From Leifsonia sp. EB41 (GTDB lineage: Bacteria; Actinomycetota; Actinomycetes; Actinomycetales; Microbacteriaceae): a DNA stretch of 64,000 bases. A program made the translations under genes and the position numbers. Shown one piece after another: positions 58,741-64,000 of the stretch; the first letter of the stretch is position 1; each line of letters begins with the position of its first letter. The stretch is taken from contig NZ_JBGCCJ010000001.1 of assembly GCF_041262565.1 (NCBI RefSeq), positions 2,232,001 to 2,296,000 on the forward strand, read 5' to 3'. Below the pieces are notes generated by a model. The model had not been told where the DNA came from. It searched no databases and saw only the letters and a list, made by a program, of their open reading frames with translations.

Positions 58741-59721
58741 TCAGCGCAGTTTCCGCCGCATGGCACGCACGGCCAGGATGTCGGCCGCGTCGGCATCCTG
58801 CGCCTTCACGATGGCCTTGTCCGACTTGAGCGGCAGGTCGTAGCCGTTTTCGACCTCCACCCCGGCCAGGATCAGCCGGGCACGGGCGATCTCCGCGTCG
58901 AAGACCGCGCCAAGCAGCAGCACGACGTTGGCGATCCAGATCCACAGCAGGAACACGATGATCCCGGCGAGCGTGCCGTACGTCTTGTCGTAGTGCCCGA
59001 AGTTCGCCACGTAGAAGGCGAACAGGGCGGAGGCGACGCCGAGCAGGACGATGGCCACGACGGCCCCGGGGGTCAGCCAGCGGAACTTCGGTTGTCGGAT
59101 GTTCGGCGTCGCCGAGTACAGCAGCGCGACCAGCAGCACCAGTGCGAACACGACCACCGGCCAGCGCAGGATCGACCACGCCGTCTTGGCCGCGTCCCCG
59201 ACACCGAGAACGTTGCCGAGCGCCTGGAGGACCGGCCCGGAGATCACGAGCAGCACAGCCACGATGGCGATGAGAACCAGCGACGCGAGTGTCACGCCGA
59301 GCTGGACCGGGCGCAGCGCGAACGCCGACCGGCCCTCCCGCACGCCGTACACCCGGTTGAGCGCGCGCCCGAAGCCGCCCACGTACCCGGACGCCGACCA
59401 GATCGCGCCGACGATGCCGATCACCAGCGCGACGCCGGTGGCGGGGGAGGTGGCGAGTGCCTCGATGGGGGCCTGGATCACAGTGAGCATCCCGGGAGCG
59501 AGCTGGTCGATCATCCCGAACAGCGCATCGATGCCCGACTTGCTCTGACCGACCAGACCGAGCACGCTGACGAGCGCGATCATGGCCGGGAACAGCGACA
59601 GCACGCCGAAGTAGGTGAGTCCCGCCGCGAGGTCGGTGCACGACGCCTGGCCGAAGCTGCGCAGCGTGCGCTTGAGGATGTAGCCCCACGGCAGGCGGCG
59701 CCGGGAGGCCTCAGCGGCCAC
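58741..59721 (-). CDS. YihY/BrkB-family membrane protein
   Basis: 326 residues, six or seven TM helices, with DLAAGLTYFGVLSLFPAMIAL, GRALNRVYGVREGRSAF and FLLWIWIANVVLLLGAVFDAE typical of YihY/BrkB. The GTG lies inside the end of the DUF3618 gene (11-nt overlap). Role uncertain; the old RNase BN name is wrong for this family. Downstream member of an envelope cluster. Confidence 0.9.
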   Translation of the reverse strand: MAAEASRRRLPWGYILKRTLRSFGQASCTDLAAGLTYFGVLSLFPAMIALVSVLGLVGQSKSGIDALFGMIDQLAPGMLTVIQAPIEALATSPATGVALVIGIVGAIWSASGYVGGFGRALNRVYGVREGRSAFALRPVQLGVTLASLVLIAIVAVLLVISGPVLQALGNVLGVGDAAKTAWSILRWPVVVFALVLLVALLYSATPNIRQPKFRWLTPGAVVAIVLLGVASALFAFYVANFGHYDKTYGTLAGIIVFLLWIWIANVVLLLGAVFDAEIARARLILAGVEVENGYDLPLKSDKAIVKAQDADAADILAVRAMRRKLR

Positions 59722-59914
59722 GCGTCATCCCTCGCGCCACAAGAGCGGCGGCGCCACCCAGCACCGTCAGGAACGCCGCAGCGGCGATGACGGGGTGCGA
59801 CCGGATCTGCACACGCACGTTGAAGGTGGCGAAGATGTCGTCGAGCGTCCCGGCGAGCTGGTCGCGCGTCTCCTCCAGCTCGAGCTTCAGTGTGTTCATC
59901 CCCTTGCCGCTCAC
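59711..59914 (-). CDS. DUF3618 small membrane protein
   Basis: 67 residues from a GTG overlapping the holin-like stop (GTGA). LELEETRDQLAGTLDDI followed by one TM helix (PVIAAAAFLTVLGGAAALVA) is the DUF3618 pattern. Function unknown; regularly found with holin-family membrane proteins in Actinobacteria. Confidence 0.87.
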   Translation of the reverse strand: MSGKGMNTLKLELEETRDQLAGTLDDIFATFNVRVQIRSHPVIAAAAFLTVLGGAAALVARGMTRGR

Positions 59915-60342
59915 GGCCGTTCCCCCTTCAGCGCCTGCACGTCGGCCTTCAGCTCCGGCCCCAGATCCTCCGGGACCGGCGGCATCCCGCGCTTCAGCAT
60001 CCCCCGGCCGATGAGGGCGATGATGATCGCCAGCACGATCAGGATGCCTGCGACGATGAGCGCCGCCAGCCAACCGGGCACGATGAGCGCGAACGCGAAC
60101 ACGGCGGCCGCGACGAGGACGCCGAGCGCGAAGAACACGAACACCAGGGCGCCGACGAGGAGTCCGGCTCCCACCCCCGCGGCCTTCGCCTTCGCCGTCA
60201 TCTCGGCTTTGAACAGGGCCAGCTCGGCGCTGAGCAGCCGCTTGAGCTGGGCTGTCGCGTCGCGCGTCAGCTCCGGCAGCGGCCGGAGTCCGCGGGTGGT
60301 CCGGCGGCGCTCGCGGGGGAGCGCGGCCTTGTTCTCGGTCAT
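59911..60342 (-). CDS. Phage-holin-family (PF07332-like) membrane protein
   Basis: 143 residues from MTENKAAL. A cytoplasmic helix (LKRLLSAELALFKAEM) precedes two TM helices (about 60-110). This is the chromosomal Phage_holin_3_6 group, not a sign of a prophage: no phage genes surround it. Starts a run with DUF3618 and BrkB genes, all overlapping, suggesting a shared envelope function. Confidence 0.85.
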   Translation of the reverse strand: MTENKAALPRERRRTTRGLRPLPELTRDATAQLKRLLSAELALFKAEMTAKAKAAGVGAGLLVGALVFVFFALGVLVAAAVFAFALIVPGWLAALIVAGILIVLAIIIALIGRGMLKRGMPPVPEDLGPELKADVQALKGERP

Positions 60343-60445
60343 TGCGTGGCCTCCCTGGGTTCGCGTCCGAACGTACCCCACGGCTGGGGAGGTGCCAAGG
60401 GAGCGCCCTCACCGCGTGGCCCACGCGATGGTGCACACTAGTCGC

Positions 60446-61000
60446 ATGAGCGGCATCGGCGGCAAGGGGGCGGGCGGCGGCGGATCGGCCGGCATCAGAC
60501 CCGGGGGAGTGCTCGTCGCGGTCGTCCCCGGTCAGCCGACTGCGGTGCTCGACGCGGCGGCGCGGCTCGCCGACGACCTGGACGTCCCGCTGGTGTGCGC
60601 CAACGTCGACCCCAACCGGTACCTGGTCTCCAGCTACGTCGACGGCACCGTCGTCGCGCTGCCGTACGACCCCGACCTCCCCGAAGTGGAGGACGAGACC
60701 TTCGACGCCGAGCTGGAGTCCGACATCCGGGAGGCGCTGAACGGCCGCGGCGTCCCGTACTCCCTCAAGCAGCTCGCGGGCGACCCGGCCTGGGCGCTCG
60801 CCCGCCTGGCGGACGAGATGGACGCGCGGTACATCGTGGTGGGCACGCGCGAGGCGGGCCTGCGTGGCAGCCTCCGCGAGTTCTTCAACGGCTCCGTCGC
60901 GGTGCACCTGGCGCATCGGCAGCACCGGCCCGTGATCGTGGTGCCGCTGGCGCCGGTCAGCGGGTCGGGCGCGCTGCCGTGGGAGGACCCGCCGGTATAG
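60446..61000 (+). CDS. Universal stress protein family protein
   Basis: 184 residues. A Gly-rich start, then a Usp fold: VLVAVVPGQP, LAGDPAWALARLADEMDARYIVVGTR, and GSVAVHLAHRQHRPVIVVPL. The ATP-type G-2x-G-9x-G(S/T) motif is only partly seen (GTREAGLRGSLREFFNGSVA). CACACT 6 nt before the ATG and no Shine-Dalgarno hint at leaderless expression. Its stop lies 7 bp before the fluoride riboswitch. Confidence 0.85.
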   Translation: MSGIGGKGAGGGGSAGIRPGGVLVAVVPGQPTAVLDAAARLADDLDVPLVCANVDPNRYLVSSYVDGTVVALPYDPDLPEVEDETFDAELESDIREALNGRGVPYSLKQLAGDPAWALARLADEMDARYIVVGTREAGLRGSLREFFNGSVAVHLAHRQHRPVIVVPLAPVSGSGALPWEDPPV

Positions 61001-61007
61001 TGGTCCA

Positions 61008-61068
61008 GCGGCGATGGATCTCGCCGGGGCCCACGGCCCGAACCGCGACGGTCGCTGATAGTTCCTGC
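61008..61068 (+). promoter_or_regulatory. Fluoride (crcB-motif) riboswitch
   Basis: The RNA has the conserved crcB order: GGCGATGG...CTCGCC (61010-61024), a hairpin GGGCCCACGGCCC, AACCGC (61041-61046), GGTCGCTGATAG (61050-61061) and the closing TTCCTGC (61062-61068). GGCGATGG, CTGATAG and TCCTGC are the family's most conserved blocks. Two fluoride exporter genes follow directly. It binds fluoride and switches on the exporters, here perhaps at translation since no terminator hairpin was seen. Confidence 0.93.
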
Positions 61069-61094
61069 GCTTCATTGTGAAGGGTGGATGCCGC

Positions 61095-61544
61095 TTGCCC
61101 GCGAGAACCCCGTTGCCTGTGCACCTGCACTGGCGCTCCGTCCTGCTCGTCTTCGCCGGCGGTGCGATCGGCACCACCGTGCGCTACCTGCTGTCGGCCG
61201 CCGTGCCGACCGTGGGCGGCATCCCGCTCATCACGCTCGTCATCAACGTGACCGGCGCGTTCGTGCTCGGCTGGCTGCTGGAGGCGCTGGCCCTGCGGGG
61301 ACCGGACGCCGGGCGGCGCCGCGACCTGCGGCTGTTCGCCGGCACCGGCATCCTGGGCGGGTACACGACCTACAGCTCGTTCGCGGTGGACACGGACGGG
61401 CTGTTCGTGGCGCACAACCCCGGCGGCGGCATCGGGTACGCGGTGGCGACGATCCTGATCGGCGCGTTGGCGTCGGTGGCGGGGATCGCCGCTGCTGCTG
61501 CGCTCGGGAGGCGACGTGCGCGCCGGGCGGGGGCGGTCGAGTGA
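61095..61544 (+). CDS. crcB: Fluoride channel CrcB/Fluc, first copy
   Basis: 149 residues from a TTG preceded by AAGGGTGG (61080-61087); an in-frame GTG at 61077 lacks a good site. Four TM helices; GGAIGTTVRYLL, LVINVTGAFVLG (Asn in the pore) and GILGGYTTYSSF are Fluc signatures. Fluc dimers pass F- out of the cell. Overlaps the second copy by GTGA. Confidence 0.92.
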   Translation: MPARTPLPVHLHWRSVLLVFAGGAIGTTVRYLLSAAVPTVGGIPLITLVINVTGAFVLGWLLEALALRGPDAGRRRDLRLFAGTGILGGYTTYSSFAVDTDGLFVAHNPGGGIGYAVATILIGALASVAGIAAAAALGRRRARRAGAVE

Positions 61545-61918
61545 CGCCGCTGCTGGTGCTCGCCGTCGCGGTCGCGGGCGGCCTCGGAGCGGTGGCGCGG
61601 CTGGTGTTCGACGGCGTGCTGCGCAGCCGGTTCCGGATCAACTTCCCGTTCGGCACGACGGTCATCAACGTGACGGGGTCGTTCCTGCTGGGTCTCGTCA
61701 CCGGGCTGGCGCTCGCGCACGGCCTGCCGCCCGAGTGGCGGGCCATCCTGGGGACCGGGTTCCTCGGCGGCTACACGACGTTCAGCACCGCGAGCTACGA
61801 GACCGTGCGGCTGGCGCAGCAGCGGCGGTACCGGGCGGCGCTGTTCAACGGCGTGGGCATGCTGATCCTCGCGCTCGCCGCGGCCGGACTGGGACTGTGG
61901 CTGGGCGGCCTGCTCTGA
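61541..61918 (+). CDS. crcB: Fluoride channel CrcB/Fluc, second copy
   Basis: 125 residues from a GTG, four TM helices with GGLGAVARLVFD, VINVTGSFLLG and GFLGGYTTFSTAS. Tandem crcB pairs in Gram-positives can form heterodimers whose subunits sit in opposite orientation; the coupled start supports equal expression. End of the riboswitch operon. Confidence 0.92.
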   Translation: MTPLLVLAVAVAGGLGAVARLVFDGVLRSRFRINFPFGTTVINVTGSFLLGLVTGLALAHGLPPEWRAILGTGFLGGYTTFSTASYETVRLAQQRRYRAALFNGVGMLILALAAAGLGLWLGGLL

Positions 61919-61936
61919 GGCCGTCGCCGCGCAGGC

Positions 61937-62290
61937 TCAGGCCTGCTGCTCCATCCACCACTCGGTGAACTCCCCGGCTCGGCCGTCGTCGGCCAGCACC
62001 ACCACCCACAGGTTCGAGTAGGTGGGCCCGTCGTGGTAGTCGGTGACGCCCTCCACGAAGTATTGCGACCCGTCCTGGCCGAGCAGCCGCCACTCGAAGT
62101 CGACCGAGCCGGGGTCGTCCTGCGCGTCGAGCCAGCCCTCCACGATCTCGAGGTGACCGTCCCACGGCTCGGCGAACGGCTCGGTGCGGTAGCTCGCGTC
62201 CTCGGTGAAGAGGGCCCGGATGTCGTCGGGGTCGTTCGTCTCCCACGCGCGGCGATAGCGGTCGATCCAGGACGTGATCGCGTCGGCCAT
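61937..62290 (-). CDS. NTF2/SnoaL-like fold protein
   Basis: 117 residues: ITSWIDRYRRAWETNDPDDIRALFTEDASYRTEPF is characteristic of the SnoaL-like polyketide-cyclase/NTF2 superfamily, with a later WRLLGQDG and ending WWMEQQA. Single-domain proteins of this type bind small hydrophobic ligands or act as isomerases; no substrate is suggested by context. It converges on crcB. Confidence 0.85.
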   Translation of the reverse strand: MADAITSWIDRYRRAWETNDPDDIRALFTEDASYRTEPFAEPWDGHLEIVEGWLDAQDDPGSVDFEWRLLGQDGSQYFVEGVTDYHDGPTYSNLWVVVLADDGRAGEFTEWWMEQQA

Positions 62291-62357
62291 GTTCCCCGTT
62301 ATACGCCCAGGCCGTGCGCGCCCGCCAGACTTGACAGCGCGCCGCTACTCTGGGCGC

Positions 62358-62858
62358 ATGGTGGGGATCTTCCGCGAGTGGTCGGAGTTCAACGTCGCTG
62401 TCGCGGGCGCCGGCGCGGCCCTGGGCGGCCTCCTGATCGTGGCGCTGTCGGTCAACATCCGGCAGATCGCGGAGTCGCGGGGGCTCGCCGCGCGGGCCGG
62501 TGCGTCGATCGCGACCCTCATCCTCGGCGTCGCGCTGAGCTGCGCGGCGCTCATCCCCGGGCAGGTGCCGTGGGGGTTCGGCGTGCAGGTGGTCGTGGGG
62601 ACGCTGATCGGCGGGTTCGTCGCCGTCCGGTCGTCGATCGCGATCCGGCGGGACTCGGCGACGACGGGGTACGGACGGTACGACGCCGAGCGCATCTCCC
62701 TGTTCACGGTGCCGTTGCTGCTGGACCTGGCCGGCGGAGTGCTGCTGCTCAGCGGGGTCGCGGCGGCCGGGCTCGTGCTCGTTGCGGTGGCGACGATCCT
62801 CGCGATCGTGACCACCGTGGTCTTCTCGTGGGTGGCGCTGGTGGAGGTGCTGCGGTAG
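62358..62858 (+). CDS. Hypothetical four-TM membrane protein
   Basis: 166 residues from MVGIFREWSEFNVAVAGAGAALGGLLIVALSVNI. Four TM segments with a central cytoplasmic stretch (RRDSATTGYGRYDAERIS). I do not recognise a named family beyond conserved actinobacterial hypotheticals. TACTCT (62346-62351) 6 nt before the ATG suggests a leaderless message. Confidence 0.7.
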   Translation: MVGIFREWSEFNVAVAGAGAALGGLLIVALSVNIRQIAESRGLAARAGASIATLILGVALSCAALIPGQVPWGFGVQVVVGTLIGGFVAVRSSIAIRRDSATTGYGRYDAERISLFTVPLLLDLAGGVLLLSGVAAAGLVLVAVATILAIVTTVVFSWVALVEVLR

Positions 62859-62883
62859 GTCGCGCGGTCAGCTCCGGGCCCGA

Positions 62884-63336
62884 TCAGCTTCGCGCGAGGG
62901 CGAGCTGCGGCAGGGCGTCGAGCAGCGGCGCGAGCTCGGGGATGCTGTGCGCCTCCTGGAGGGCGGCCTCCAGCGCGTCGTCGTGCACCGGACGGGCGCT
63001 GTCGAGCAGTTCGTGGCCTCCGGAGGTCAGCTCGGTGTAGATGCCGCGCCGGTCGTCCAGGCAGTCGATGCGGGTCAGGAGGCCGCGCTCCTCCAGGCGG
63101 TTGACCAGTCGGGTGGTCGCTGACGGGCTCAGCGCGCTGGCGCGGGCGAGCTGCTGCATGCGCATGTGCCAGCCGTCCTGCCGGCTGAGTGCGTCGAGGA
63201 CGGTGTACTCGACGACGGAGAGGCCGGCTGCGCGGGAGAGCGCCTTCTCCAGCTCGTTCTCGATGAAGTTGTGCAGTGCGGCGAGGGTGCGCCAGCCCTG
63301 TGCGCGCACCTCGACGGCGTCGTCGGCGATGCCCAT
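62884..63336 (-). CDS. MarR-family transcriptional regulator
   Basis: 150 residues from MGIADDAVEVRAQGW, with GAGGAGA (63350-63344) before the ATG. Winged helix about 45-110: ARASALSPSATTRLVNRLEERGLL and DDRRGIYTELTSGG. Divergent from an MFS exporter; the intervening 134 bp hold a small palindrome. Confidence 0.91.
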   Translation of the reverse strand: MGIADDAVEVRAQGWRTLAALHNFIENELEKALSRAAGLSVVEYTVLDALSRQDGWHMRMQQLARASALSPSATTRLVNRLEERGLLTRIDCLDDRRGIYTELTSGGHELLDSARPVHDDALEAALQEAHSIPELAPLLDALPQLALARS

Positions 63337-63384
63337 GTGCGGTCTCCTCGTGTTCTGTTGGTGGCTCGTGCTTGCGCAAAGTAA

Positions 63385-63396
63385 TTGCATGTGCAA
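63385..63396. promoter_or_regulatory. MarR operator candidate
   Basis: TTGCATGTGCAA (TTGCA, TG, TGCAA), in the MarR/MFS intergenic region. A nearby TTGCGCAA palindrome (63372-63379) and the AT-rich AACTATTTATGA that follows fit a regulated promoter. Confidence 0.5.
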
Positions 63397-63470
63397 CTAT
63401 TTATGACGCGTCTGCAAGTACTTAGTGTACGCGGTCGCCCCTCCCATCCCCGACTTTCCCAGGAGTTCTC

Positions 63471-64000
63471 ATGCCTGCTGGCCTGATCGCCCTCGCGCTG
63501 GGCGGCTTCGGCATCGGCCTCACCGAGTTCGTCATCGCCGGCCTGCTGCCCGAGGTGGCCGCCGACTTCCACGTCGACGCCGCCGCGGCCGGCTGGCTCA
63601 TCTCCGGCTACGCGCTCGCCGTCGCCGCCGGCGCGATCGGCCTCACCGCCGCCGTCACCCGCCTCCCGCGCAAGACCGTGCTGCTGGGATTGATGGTGCT
63701 GTTCATCCTCGGCAACGCGATCTCCGCCCTGGCGACCGACTACCCGACGATGCTCACCGGACGCCTCGTCGCCGCCCTCTGCCACGGCGCCTTCTTCGGC
63801 ATCGGCTCGGTCGTCGCCGCGAGCCTGGTCGACCCCAGCCGCAAGGCGCGGGCCATCGCCATCATGTTCACCGGTCTGACGGCCGCAAACGTCCTCGGCG
63901 TGCCGTTCGGGACGCTGCTCGGTCAGCAGTTCGGGTGGCGGTCGACGTTCTGGGCGATCACGGTCGTGGGAGTAGTGGCGTTGGCGGGTGTGGCGGTGCT
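63471..64000 (+). CDS. MFS transporter (AraJ/Cmr-like), truncated by window end
   Basis: About 176 residues visible, starting after AGGAG at 63461-63465. Opening GGFGIGLTEFVIAGLLPEVA is typical of the YdhP/AraJ/Cmr drug-exporter group. Five TM helices seen, with GFGIGLTEF in TM1 and a late TGLTAANVLGVPFGTLLGQQFGWR (motif C-like, split here at TM5). Likely regulated by the divergent MarR. Confidence 0.9.
   Translation, partial: MPAGLIALALGGFGIGLTEFVIAGLLPEVAADFHVDAAAAGWLISGYALAVAAGAIGLTAAVTRLPRKTVLLGLMVLFILGNAISALATDYPTMLTGRLVAALCHGAFFGIGSVVAASLVDPSRKARAIAIMFTGLTAANVLGVPFGTLLGQQFGWRSTFWAITVVGVVALAGVAV

Noticed and set aside
59911-60342. Holin-family gene as evidence of a prophage
   Set aside because: No integrase, structural or lysis genes nearby; the PF07332-like group is a normal chromosomal envelope family next to DUF3618.
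1-64000. Insertion sequences, integrons, CRISPR arrays or toxin-antitoxin pairs
   Set aside because: Looked for transposase motifs (DDE, HUH), terminal repeats, evenly spaced short repeats and small overlapping gene pairs of known toxin type; none was convincing.

Overview
This window is a GC-rich chromosomal segment from an actinobacterium, most probably a Microbacteriaceae member of the Leifsonia type. Three things point there. The base composition is very high in GC. GTG and TTG starts are common, with many 1- or 4-nt stop/start overlaps. The block ppiA - rhomboid - crgA - sortase E - pabA - pknB - pknA - pbpA - rodA - pstP - fhaB - fhaA - tRNA-Leu has the order known from origin-proximal regions of Mycobacterium and its relatives. 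Genus is an inference; no rRNA is present.

Layout. 1-2 kb: start of an Fpg-type DNA glycosylase gene, a Nudix hydrolase and two small membrane proteins. 2-14.8 kb: the growth and division block, comprising two Ser/Thr kinases, their PP2C phosphatase, two FHA proteins, a RodA/FtsW glycosyltransferase with its class B PBP, CrgA and a class E sortase. It ends at tRNA-Leu(CAG) and a terminator. A 145-bp AT-richer gap at 3.48-3.62 kb carries a cluster of DnaA-box-like 9-mers. 14.9-17.2 kb: a TPR/AAA+ ATPase pair of unknown role. 17.3-22.8 kb: a MacB-like ABC efflux unit with a peptidoglycan-binding adaptor and lipoprotein, divergent from an OmpR-type two-component system. 22.8-29.8 kb: an APC permease, a MarR/MFS pair with the MFS gene frameshifted, several small regulators, an OhrR-like MarR facing a zinc-ribbon microprotein, and a shikimate-dehydrogenase-like gene.

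29.8-35.2 kb: a ROK repressor and a CUT2 monosaccharide ABC transporter closed by a strong terminator. 35.4-43.0 kb: two divergent GntR regulators around a shared dyad, a frameshifted DUF6328 gene, AzlCD, a TetR/MFS pair with two identical operators, a quinone oxidoreductase and a MarP-like membrane serine protease. 43.1-50.7 kb: a ROK regulator, a 23-bp palindromic operator, a CUT1 sugar ABC transporter and a GH38 alpha-mannosidase, which together look like a mannoside uptake and cleavage operon. 50.8-55.0 kb: a LuxR-type two-component pair with a multi-TM kinase, and a membrane-anchored LAS-peptidase-like protein.

55.0-64.0 kb: rtcB with a structured leader and a possible 24-codon ORF, an Lrp/LysE pair, a Nudix/YCII pair, a BrkB/DUF3618/holin-like envelope cluster, a universal stress protein, a fluoride riboswitch driving two overlapping crcB/fluC genes, an NTF2-like protein, and a MarR divergent from an MFS transporter that runs off the window end. 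There are no insertion sequences, prophage, CRISPR array or obvious island. Novelty here lies mainly in intergenic elements and a few uncharacterised gene pairs.
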